Below are positions 24,183 through 32,030 of a DNA stretch of 57,338 bases, one piece after another. The notes beneath the pieces were generated by a model. That model had not been told where the DNA came from and searched no databases. It saw nothing but the letters and a program-made list of their open reading frames with translations. The position numbers were made by a program, and so were the translations under genes. Positions within the stretch are counted from its first letter, which is position 1. The number at the start of each line of letters is the position of its first letter. Source of the DNA: Holophagales bacterium UBA2201 (GTDB lineage: Bacteria; Acidobacteriota; Thermoanaerobaculia; UBA2201); assembly GCA_002327305.1 (NCBI GenBank), contig DCUZ01000014.1, positions 1 through 57,338 of the forward strand, in the 5' to 3' direction.

Positions 24183-25625
24183 ATGTCACCGGATCAAACG
24201 ATAAACGGAGGGCCCCCGAAGTCCGCGTGGGGGGCCCGGTGGGAAGGGCGGGGCGGCTGGCGCGAGGTGCTCGTGGTCAGTTTCCCCCTCATCCTCTCCC
24301 ACGCGGCCTGGTCGCTCCAGCACTTCATCGACCGGATGTTTTTGGCGTGGTACGCCCCCGAGGCCATCGCCGCCGCCATGCCCGCCGGCATCCTCCAATT
24401 CGCCCTCATGAGCATTTTCCTGGGGACGGCCGGGTATGCCTCCACCTTCGCGGCGCAGTATCACGGCGCCGGACGCCCGGAGTCCATCGGGCCCTCGGTC
24501 TGGCAGGGGGTGCACCTCTCCATCCTCGGGGGGCTCGCCATCATGGCCACCGCCCCCCTGGCTCCCGGATTTTTCGCCTGGGTGGGGCACCCGCCCCTGG
24601 TGCGCGAATACGAAACGGTCTATTACGCCATCCTGTGCTGGGGGGCCGTCCCGGCCATCGCCACGGCCCCGCTGGGCGGCTACTTCTCGGGCCAGGGGCG
24701 CACCTGGCCGGTGATGGTCTCCATCGTCCTGGCCATGGGGGTCAACATCATCCTCGATTACGGCCTCATTTTCGGCCACTGGGGGCTCCCCCGCATGGGG
24801 GTCGCCGGGGCGGCCGTGGCCACCAACCTCGCCTCCCTCACCTCCTGCCTGTTTTACCTCCTGTGGATGGCCCGGAGGGAGTACCGCGTCCGAGCCCCCT
24901 TCTTCCGGCGCTGGCGCCCCGACCGCGACCTGATGGGCCGACTGCTGAAGTTCGGCTTCCCGGCGGGGATGCAGTTTTTCGTCGATATCGCCGGGTTCGC
25001 CGCCTTCCTCCTCCTGGTGGGGCGGTTGGGGACGGAACCCCTGGCCGCCACCACCATCGCCTTGAACATCAATGCCATCGCCTTCATGCCCATGCTGGGG
25101 TTCGGCATCGGCATCTCCGTCCTCGTGGGGCAGGCCCAGGGGGAGGGGCGCCCCGACCTGGCCGAACGCGCCACCTGGTCGGGGTTCCACCTCACCTTCG
25201 CCTATGTGGGGAGCGTGGCCCTCCTTTACGCCTTCGTGCCGGGGCCCTTCGTCCGCCCCTTCGCGGGGGACGACCCGGCGGCCTTCGAGGCGGTCCGCGT
25301 CCAGGCGGTGGTGCTCCTCCGGTTCGTGGCGGCCTACTGCCTCTTCGACGCCCTCAACATCGTTTTCTCCGCCGCCCTCAAGGGGGCGGGGGACACCCTC
25401 TTCATCACCAAGGTCATCGCGGCCCTCTCGGCCGGCGTCCTCGTGGTCCCCACGGCGGCGGCCGTGCTGTGGCTCGGGGCGGGTCTCTACGCCGTCTGGG
25501 CCATCGCCACCCTCTATGTGTGCCTCCTGGGGACCGCCTTTCTCCTCCGGTTCCGTCATGGCCGGTGGAAGGGGATGCGGGTCATCGAAGAGGCGCCGGA
25601 GATCGTGGACGTGCCCGTTCACTGA
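24183..25625 (+). CDS. MATE family multidrug/toxin exporter
   Basis: 480 residues with about 12 membrane helices in two homologous halves. FPLILSHAAWSLQHFIDRMF at the start and LGAGLYAVWAIATLYVCLLG near the end are typical. It exports cationic drugs or metabolites across the inner membrane using a sodium or proton gradient; the substrate cannot be read from sequence. It is divergent from the cyclase operon. Confidence 0.9.
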   Translation: MSPDQTINGGPPKSAWGARWEGRGGWREVLVVSFPLILSHAAWSLQHFIDRMFLAWYAPEAIAAAMPAGILQFALMSIFLGTAGYASTFAAQYHGAGRPESIGPSVWQGVHLSILGGLAIMATAPLAPGFFAWVGHPPLVREYETVYYAILCWGAVPAIATAPLGGYFSGQGRTWPVMVSIVLAMGVNIILDYGLIFGHWGLPRMGVAGAAVATNLASLTSCLFYLLWMARREYRVRAPFFRRWRPDRDLMGRLLKFGFPAGMQFFVDIAGFAAFLLLVGRLGTEPLAATTIALNINAIAFMPMLGFGIGISVLVGQAQGEGRPDLAERATWSGFHLTFAYVGSVALLYAFVPGPFVRPFAGDDPAAFEAVRVQAVVLLRFVAAYCLFDALNIVFSAALKGAGDTLFITKVIAALSAGVLVVPTAAAVLWLGAGLYAVWAIATLYVCLLGTAFLLRFRHGRWKGMRVIEEAPEIVDVPVH

Positions 25626-25667
25626 GTCCGAGGTCTGGTAGAATAGTAGTTCCTGAAGGAGATCGTT

Positions 25668-26159
25668 ATGGATTGTTTCCGCGCCCTGAAGCTCGTTGAA
25701 TCCATCGAACAACTGATGGCGGACCTCTACGCATCGTTCAGCCGATCGTTCGCCGACGATGAGGACGCCGCCACGCTGTTCTACCGGCTCACCCAGGAGG
25801 AGAACTCGCACCGCACCCTGGTGGAGTTCCAAAAGCGTCTCGTCATGAACAGTTCCAAGCAGTTCGGCGAGGTGACGCTCGACCTGGACCAATTCAACGC
25901 CGCCGCCGGGAAGGTGCGGCATTTCATGCGCACGGACGCCGCTCCCACCCTGGAAGAGGCGGTGAAGATCGCCGCCGACTTCGAAAACGATGTGGTGGAG
26001 CACCTCTACCGCACCGTCATCGCCGAAGCCAATCCGGCCGTCCAGGACCTGGTGAGGAACCTGGGGCGGCAGTCGGAAGCGCACCGAAAGCAGATCCACG
26101 ATTTCGGCGTCCAGCGGGGCTTCCTCCCCGCCCTGCCCGTCTGGGAACGAACGAAGTAG
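25668..26159 (+). CDS. Ferritin-like (rubrerythrin-type) di-iron protein
   Basis: 163 residues forming a four-helix bundle. Two ExxH motifs (EENSH and SEAHRKQI) plus Glu in the first and third helices (LVESIEQLMADLY and ADFENDVVEHLYR) fit a di-iron carboxylate site. No rubredoxin domain follows. A role in iron handling or peroxide removal is likely. TAGAAT at about 25639 and GAAGGAG before the ATG give a normal leader. Confidence 0.8.
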   Translation: MDCFRALKLVESIEQLMADLYASFSRSFADDEDAATLFYRLTQEENSHRTLVEFQKRLVMNSSKQFGEVTLDLDQFNAAAGKVRHFMRTDAAPTLEEAVKIAADFENDVVEHLYRTVIAEANPAVQDLVRNLGRQSEAHRKQIHDFGVQRGFLPALPVWERTK

Positions 26160-26243
26160 CAGGGGAGGGGCGCGGGTGCGTCGCGCGCAGGGGCGACCCG
26201 GCGGACGGCGGCTGGATCCGGCAAAGAGCAAAGGAGGCGTCCC

Positions 26244-27101
26244 ATGCGCTGGAAGGACCTGAGGAGAAGTCAAAACGTGGAGGACCGGCGGGGAATGAGC
26301 GGCCCGAAGATGGCCATGGGCGGCGGGCTGGGCGTGCTGGTCATTGCCCTGGTCGTGTGGCTGCTGGGCGGGGACCCCGCCCCGATCCTTCAGCAGGCCG
26401 GGCCGCCGGGGGGGGCGCCGTCGGCTTCCGTCCCGGGCGTGGAATTCACCGCCGAGGAAAATGAGCTGGCCGATTTCGTTTCCGTGGTCCTGGCGGAGAC
26501 GGAGACCGTCTGGAACGCCCAATTCCAGGCCCTGGGACGTACTTATGAGGAGCCGAAGCTGGTCCTCTTCACCGATGCCGTCCAATCGGCCTGCGGCTAC
26601 GCCCAGGCGGCCATGGGCCCCTTCTATTGCGCGCCGGACGCGAAAGTGTACATCGACCTGGGCTTCTACCGGGAGCTCAAGACCCGCCACGGCGCGGGAG
26701 GGGACTTCGCCGAGGCCTATGTGATCGCCCACGAGGTGGGGCACCATGTCCAGAACCTCCTGGGGATCATGGACGAGTACGGGCGCCGGTCGGCCCGCCT
26801 GAACGAACGCGAGGCCAATGCCCTCACCGTCCGGCTGGAACTGCAGGCCGACTGCTTCGCCGGCCTGTGGGCCCACCATTCCCATCGGGAGCGGCGGATC
26901 CTGGAGGAGGGGGACATCGAGGAGGCGCTGAACGCCGCCGGCGCCATCGGCGACGACCGGCTCCAGCGCCAAGCCACGGGGCGCGTCGTCCCCGACGCCT
27001 TCACGCACGGCACTTCGGAACAGCGGGTGAGGTGGTTCTCCCGGGGACTGCAGGACGGCGACCTCCGCCGGTGCGACGCGTTCGCCGTGGCGGCCCCCTG
27101 A
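26244..27101 (+). CDS. Neutral zinc metallopeptidase, YpfJ family
   Basis: 285 residues. A single membrane helix at about residues 24-45 (MGGGLGVLVIALVVWLLGG) anchors the protein, and the rest should be periplasmic. The zinc site is H163-E164-V-G-H167 in VIAHEVGHHVQNLLG, with a downstream Glu in ELQADCFAGLWA as probable third ligand. The N-terminal MRWKDLRRSQNVEDRRG is diagnostic of the family, whose substrates are unknown. The ATG has AAAGGAGG upstream. Confidence 0.92.
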   Translation: MRWKDLRRSQNVEDRRGMSGPKMAMGGGLGVLVIALVVWLLGGDPAPILQQAGPPGGAPSASVPGVEFTAEENELADFVSVVLAETETVWNAQFQALGRTYEEPKLVLFTDAVQSACGYAQAAMGPFYCAPDAKVYIDLGFYRELKTRHGAGGDFAEAYVIAHEVGHHVQNLLGIMDEYGRRSARLNEREANALTVRLELQADCFAGLWAHHSHRERRILEEGDIEEALNAAGAIGDDRLQRQATGRVVPDAFTHGTSEQRVRWFSRGLQDGDLRRCDAFAVAAP

Positions 27102-27224
27102 GGGAGGCGGGTTCCCCCGGGGCCGGCCCCCGCGGCGGCTTTGCGCGGGGGGCCGCCGAGTGCTACAATGAAGACAGGCACGAACGATCGGAACGGCGAA
27201 CGCTTTTTCGCACGGAGCCCGAAG

Positions 27225-29210
27225 ATGAAGAGCAGCGGTCTTGTCCTCCTCCTGTGTTGCCTGGCCCTCGGAGCGTCCCCTGGGTTGAGGGCCGAGGGGC
27301 AGGGACTGGACGACCTCCTGGATCTCAACCTGGACGACCTGCTCAACCTGAAAGTCGTCTCCGCCCTGAAAGCGCCTCAAACGATCAACCGGGTCCCCGC
27401 CACGGTGCGGGTGATCACGGCGGATCAGATCCGGGACCGCGGCTACTTCACCCTGGAAGAGGCCCTCGCCGACCTCCCCGGGCTTCAATTCCGGAACATC
27501 CTGGGGTTCAACAGCTACACCTTCATGCGGGGCGTGCCGGGCCAGAACAATAAGATCCTCCTCCTGGTGGACGGGATCCAGATCAACGAACTCAATTCCG
27601 GCGGCTTTTACGGCGGCGGCCAGGTCAACCTGGCGAACGTGGAGCGGATCGAAGTGGTGTACGGTCCCGCCTCCGCCCTTTACGGGACCAACGCGGTCTC
27701 CGGCATCATCAACATCGTCACGCAAGACCCCCGGGATGGAAGCGGGGGCCGCGTCTCGGCCGGGGGGGGCAATTTCGACACCCGGACGGCCGATTTCCGG
27801 GTGGCGGCCCACGACCCCGGCCGGGACCTGGGGTTCACGCTGTCGGGCCTGTTCAAAACCACCGACAAGGGGGACCTGCGGGGGGCGGAGGGCGACTTCA
27901 ACTGGACCGGGGCCATGGACAATTTCGAGGAGGACCTTTCCCTTGACGGGAAATTCCGATACCGGGATTTCAGCGCGGGCCTTCTCGTCCAGGAGAAGGA
28001 CGCGTCGCGGGCCACCGTCCAGAAGACGGCCGACGCGCCGCTGAGCGACCACGGGGTCAACTGGCACATCCGTTTCCTCAACGCCTGGGCGACCTACGCC
28101 TATGAGCGGGACCCCCGGTGGGGGGTCCGCGCCACGGCCTACCACCGGGATTCCACGGTCCTCGACGACACCATCCCCGTCATCGAACTGCCGGAAGAGG
28201 GTTCGGCGGGACGACAGATCCGGTATTTCCGCCCCGGCCAGCTGTCGGGGAGCGAGACGCAGATCTCCTGGGCCCCCGCCCCGGGCAGCCACTTCACCTT
28301 CGGGCTGGTTCTCGAACGGGAGCGCCTCGCCGACGGCTACTCCATCACCGTCAGCGATTCGGCCTCGCAGCGGCCCCCGCGCCCGCCCGATCCGGAGATG
28401 ACGACCGACACCCTGGTCAGCGCCTACGCGCAGGGCCGGGTCGCCCTGGCCCGGGGCCTCGATCTCTTCCTGGGGGTGCGCCACGACGACAGCAGTTATT
28501 ACGGGACGGTGGACACGCCGCGCGCGGGCCTCGTCCTGAACCGGGGGCGGTTGACGGCGAAAGTCCTGGTGATGGAGGCCTTCCGGGCGCCCAAACCCTG
28601 GGACTACACCGACGGTCTGGGCAATCCCGGCCTGCGGCCCGAGGAGATGCGCTCCTTCGAGGCCGCGGGCGCGTGGTCCTTTTCCGCGAACTGGCGGCTG
28701 GAGGTGGCGGCCTACCGGAACCGCCTCGATAATCTCCTGACGCGGGCGGAGGGGGACGAGGGCTGGCGATGGACCAATGCCGGCCGTCTGGACACCGACG
28801 GGGCCGAGGCCGCCCTGGAGTTCCGGCGCGGCCCCTGGACGGGCCACCTCAACGCCACCTACACCGACTCGATCAACGCCGGGGGCGGCCAGGAACCGGA
28901 GATCGCCCGCTGGGGGGCGAACGCGGGATTCCAATACGCTTTCTCACATGCCGTCCGGGTGGCCGTGCGCGGACGCTACCTGGGGGCCCGGGACAATCCC
29001 AAAACCATCCCCTCGACGGGGGACGACCGGATCGGCGACGCCTTCATCCTCCACGCCGCCCTGACCCTCCGCCTGCCGCGCGGCTTTGATCTCCAGGTGG
29101 TGGCGGACAACCTGCTGGACGCCGTCTATTACCACCCCTCCAACCTTCCCCCCAGCCGCTACCGCCAGCCCCAGCGCGCCCTCCGCCTTCAGGTGTCCTA
29201 TGCCTTTTAA
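27225..29210 (+). CDS. TonB-dependent outer-membrane receptor
   Basis: 661 residues. A signal peptide (MKSSGLVLLLCCLALGASPG), a TonB-box-like N-terminus (residues about 25-45), a plug domain (VPATVRVITADQIRDRGY, then IEVVYGPASALYGTNAVSGI) and a 22-strand barrel with the usual ending (ALRLQVSYAF, terminal Phe). It is about the size of vitamin B12 and small-siderophore receptors. The ATG at 27225 is chosen because the signal peptide starts there; an ATG at 27168 is possible. It overlaps the YfiR-like gene by 11 bases. Leading a signalling operon, it may report an external ligand rather than only import it. Confidence 0.92.
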   Translation: MKSSGLVLLLCCLALGASPGLRAEGQGLDDLLDLNLDDLLNLKVVSALKAPQTINRVPATVRVITADQIRDRGYFTLEEALADLPGLQFRNILGFNSYTFMRGVPGQNNKILLLVDGIQINELNSGGFYGGGQVNLANVERIEVVYGPASALYGTNAVSGIINIVTQDPRDGSGGRVSAGGGNFDTRTADFRVAAHDPGRDLGFTLSGLFKTTDKGDLRGAEGDFNWTGAMDNFEEDLSLDGKFRYRDFSAGLLVQEKDASRATVQKTADAPLSDHGVNWHIRFLNAWATYAYERDPRWGVRATAYHRDSTVLDDTIPVIELPEEGSAGRQIRYFRPGQLSGSETQISWAPAPGSHFTFGLVLERERLADGYSITVSDSASQRPPRPPDPEMTTDTLVSAYAQGRVALARGLDLFLGVRHDDSSYYGTVDTPRAGLVLNRGRLTAKVLVMEAFRAPKPWDYTDGLGNPGLRPEEMRSFEAAGAWSFSANWRLEVAAYRNRLDNLLTRAEGDEGWRWTNAGRLDTDGAEAALEFRRGPWTGHLNATYTDSINAGGGQEPEIARWGANAGFQYAFSHAVRVAVRGRYLGARDNPKTIPSTGDDRIGDAFILHAALTLRLPRGFDLQVVADNLLDAVYYHPSNLPPSRYRQPQRALRLQVSYAF

Positions 29211-29799
29211 ACCCGGCGGGCCGCCGAGGAGGGCCGCCCTGGCGGCCGCGCTGACGATCGCCTGCCTCATGGGATGGGGCCGTCCGGGCCCGGTCCTCCG
29301 GGCCGCCCCCCCGCCCGCCGACCAGGCGCTCGAGTACCAGGTCAAGGCGGTCTTCCTCTACCATTTCACGCGCTACATGCAGTGGCCCGAGGGAGGGGAC
29401 GACCGCGCGTTCGAGATCGCGGTGCTGGGGGAGAGCCCGATCCTCGGGCCCCTGCGGGAGATCGAACGGAAGCGGTCGGTGGGTCCCCTTCCGATCGTCG
29501 TCCACCCCTGCGCCACGGTGGGGGAGGTGGGGAGCCCGCGCATCCTCTTCGTCGCCGGAGCGGCCGCCCGCCGGCTGCCGGAGGTGCTGGAGAGAACGCG
29601 CGGGCGAGGGGTGCTGACCGTCACCGAGGGGGAGGGGATGGCCGTGAAGGGGGCGGCGGTCAACTTCGTCCTGAGGGAAGGCGCCGTCAAGTTCGAGATC
29701 AACGAGCGGGCCCTGCGGGAGGCGGGCATCCTCGCCGGCTCCCAGTTGATGAAACTGGCGATCCGGGTGGGCGGTGAGCCGCCGGAGCGGGGACGATGA
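29200..29799 (+). CDS. YfiR-like periplasmic protein (DUF4154)
   Basis: 199 residues with a signal peptide (AALAAALTIACLMGWG) and the YfiR hallmarks YQVKAVFLYHFTRYMQWP, FEIAVLGESPILGPL and RILFV, ending in KFEINERALREAGILAGSQL, LMKLA. In Pseudomonas YfiR is a periplasmic repressor of a diguanylate cyclase. Here it is followed directly by a membrane histidine kinase, suggesting it is the periplasmic input for that kinase. Coupled to both neighbours (11-base and 4-base overlaps). Confidence 0.88.
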   Translation: MPFKPGGPPRRAALAAALTIACLMGWGRPGPVLRAAPPPADQALEYQVKAVFLYHFTRYMQWPEGGDDRAFEIAVLGESPILGPLREIERKRSVGPLPIVVHPCATVGEVGSPRILFVAGAAARRLPEVLERTRGRGVLTVTEGEGMAVKGAAVNFVLREGAVKFEINERALREAGILAGSQLMKLAIRVGGEPPERGR

Positions 29800-31670
29800 A
29801 ATTCAGGGACCTCTCCATCAAGAGCAAGCTGATCGTCCTCCAGCTGGCGGTGGTCCTCATCGTCCTGCTGCTGTTCAGCGCCTTCCTCATCGTGCAGGAC
29901 GCCCGGGTCCACCGGAAGGCCGTCAGCGTGAAGCTGGCCTCGATGGCGAACCTGCTCGGGTACAACTGCGTCTCGGCCCTCAATTTCCTGGATCCCGCCG
30001 ACGCCGCCAACACCCTCGCGTCGCTGGAGGGCGAACCGCTGGTGACCCACGCCTGGATCCTGGACGCCGAGGGCCGCGTTTTCGCTGAGCACCGGAAACC
30101 GGGCCCGGAGGGGGAACGGTTCGACGCGGGAGGAGGGGACTACGAAGTGAAGCGCGGCCGGTTCCTGGTTTTTTCGCGGAGCATCCGCCAGGACGGCGAA
30201 GCGATCGGCTCCGTGGTCCTGCGGTACGATCTGGGGCCCTACCGGCGGCTCCTGGTGCGCAAGGGTCTGCTGGCGCTGGCGGCCCTGGCCGGGGGGATGG
30301 TCGTGGCCCTCGGACTGGCCCTCCTGACCCACCGGGCCCTCACGGCGCCCCTGTTCCGCCTCGTCGGGACCATCGAACGCGTGACGGAGACCAAAGACCT
30401 GTCCATCCGGATCGCCGAGGACCGGCGGGACGAGTTGGGCGTCCTCTACCTGGGATTCAATCAGATGCTGGACGAGATCTATCGCCGGGAGCAGGAGCGC
30501 GACGAGGCCGTCGCGGCCCTGCGGGAGAGCGAGGAAAAGTACCGCACCCTCGTGGAACGCGCGGAGGACGGCATCGTCATCATTCAGGACGGCCGGTTCG
30601 TCTACGCCAACCCCGCGCTGGTGGCCATGTCCGGCCACACGCGGGAGGAGCTCATCGGCACCCTCTTCATCCAGCACGTCATGGCGGAGGAGGTCCCCAA
30701 ATTGAGGCGGTACTATCAGGACCGCATGACGGGGGTGCCGACCGCCTCCATGTACGAGACGGTCTTCCGCACCCGCGAGGCCCGGCCCATCCACGCGGAG
30801 GTGAACGCCGCCCTCATCCCGTTCCGGGGGCGGCCCGCCGACCTGGTCATCATCCGCAACATCAACGAGCGCAAGAAGGCCGAGGAGGAGATCCGCCGGC
30901 TCAACGAGTCCCTTGAACGGCGCGTCCTGGAGCGCACCCGCGAACTGGCGGAGGCCAACGCCCGCCTCATCGAACTCGACCGGATGAAGAGCATGTTCCT
31001 GGCCAGCATGAGCCACGAACTGCGCACCCCCCTCAACTCCATCCTGGGGTTCACGGGGCTTCTCCTGATGGGCCTGTCGGGGGAACTGAACGCGGAGCAG
31101 TCCAAACAGCTCGCGATGGTCCAGTCCAGCGCCAACCACCTGCTGAACCTGATCAACGACATCCTCGACATCTCCAAGATCGAGTCGGGCCGGGTGGACC
31201 TGAGCATAGAATCCATCCCCGTGGCGGAACTGGTCGAGGAGGTCCTCGGGACGGTCGGGCCGCTGGCGAAGGCCAAGGGGCTGGTCCTGTCGGCGGCCGT
31301 CCCGCCGGACCTGAAGGTGCAGAGCGACCGCCGGAGGGTCAAGCAGGTGCTGATGAACCTCGTCGGCAACGCCGTCAAGTTCAGCGACGGGGGCGCCGTG
31401 CGGGTGGAGGCGGGCGCGCTGGGCGACTCCCTGACCGTCAGCGTCTCCGACCGGGGCATCGGGATCCGGCTGGAGGACCAGGCGAAACTGTTCCACCCCT
31501 TCCAGCAGATCGACATGTCCTCCACCAAGGCCTACGAGGGGACGGGGCTGGGGCTTTACCTGTGCAGGAAGATCCTCGGGATCCTGGGCGGCGGAATCGC
31601 CGTCCGCAGCGAATACGGCCACGGGAGCATGTTCACCTTCACCCTGCCGCTGGCCTGGAAGGACAAGTGA
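29796..31670 (+). CDS. Membrane sensor histidine kinase with HAMP and PAS
   Basis: 624 residues. Membrane helices at about 12-35 (LIVLQLAVVLIVLLLFSAF) and 160-182 (ALAALAGGMVVALGLALL) flank a periplasmic loop of about 125 residues (CHASE8-like). Then come a HAMP linker, a PAS domain (EDGIVIIQDGRFVYANPALV), a coiled coil, the His box FLASMSHELRTPLNSILGF with phosphoacceptor His407, and an ATPase domain (DRGIGI, GTGLGLYLC). The phosphate should pass to the receivers encoded next. The ATG overlaps the previous stop by four bases. Confidence 0.93.
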   Translation: MKFRDLSIKSKLIVLQLAVVLIVLLLFSAFLIVQDARVHRKAVSVKLASMANLLGYNCVSALNFLDPADAANTLASLEGEPLVTHAWILDAEGRVFAEHRKPGPEGERFDAGGGDYEVKRGRFLVFSRSIRQDGEAIGSVVLRYDLGPYRRLLVRKGLLALAALAGGMVVALGLALLTHRALTAPLFRLVGTIERVTETKDLSIRIAEDRRDELGVLYLGFNQMLDEIYRREQERDEAVAALRESEEKYRTLVERAEDGIVIIQDGRFVYANPALVAMSGHTREELIGTLFIQHVMAEEVPKLRRYYQDRMTGVPTASMYETVFRTREARPIHAEVNAALIPFRGRPADLVIIRNINERKKAEEEIRRLNESLERRVLERTRELAEANARLIELDRMKSMFLASMSHELRTPLNSILGFTGLLLMGLSGELNAEQSKQLAMVQSSANHLLNLINDILDISKIESGRVDLSIESIPVAELVEEVLGTVGPLAKAKGLVLSAAVPPDLKVQSDRRRVKQVLMNLVGNAVKFSDGGAVRVEAGALGDSLTVSVSDRGIGIRLEDQAKLFHPFQQIDMSSTKAYEGTGLGLYLCRKILGILGGGIAVRSEYGHGSMFTFTLPLAWKDK

Positions 31671-32030
31671 ATGAAGACGGTTCTGATCATCGAGGACAAC
31701 GAGCACAACCTCTACATGATGCGCTTCATCGTCGCCAAGCTGGGGCACCGCGTCGTCGAGGCCCGCGACGGCGCTTCCGGCGTCGAGGCGGCCGGTCGGG
31801 AGCGGCCCGACCTCGTCCTGATGGACATCCAACTGCCCGTCCTGGACGGCTACGCGGCCACGCGCAAGATCCGGGAGGACCCGGCCCTCCGGAACACGCC
31901 CATCATCGCCGTCACCTCCTACGCCATGCCGGGGGACCGGGAAAAGGCCCTGGAAGCGGGGTGCACCGCCTACGTGGAGAAGCCGATCGAACCCGAATCC
32001 TTCATCAAGGAGTTGAGCAAGTATGTCTAA
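31671..32030 (+). CDS. Single-domain response regulator (DivK-like)
   Basis: 119 residues, a receiver with no output: VLIIEDNEHNLYMMRFIVAK, phosphoacceptor Asp52 in LVLMDIQLPVLDGY, Thr/Ser in AVTSYAMPGD and Lys in VEKPIEP. The EDNEHN start and the DivK-like family point to a phosphate shuttle or an adaptor. It begins directly after the kinase stop and overlaps the next gene by eight bases. Confidence 0.92.
   Translation: MKTVLIIEDNEHNLYMMRFIVAKLGHRVVEARDGASGVEAAGRERPDLVLMDIQLPVLDGYAATRKIREDPALRNTPIIAVTSYAMPGDREKALEAGCTAYVEKPIEPESFIKELSKYV

Noticed and set aside
24186..28934. A 1582-codon open frame on the minus strand
   Set aside because: It runs opposite to the MATE, ferritin-like, peptidase and TonB receptor genes, which have clear domains; its translation is His/Gly/Pro/Arg-rich and without any fold.
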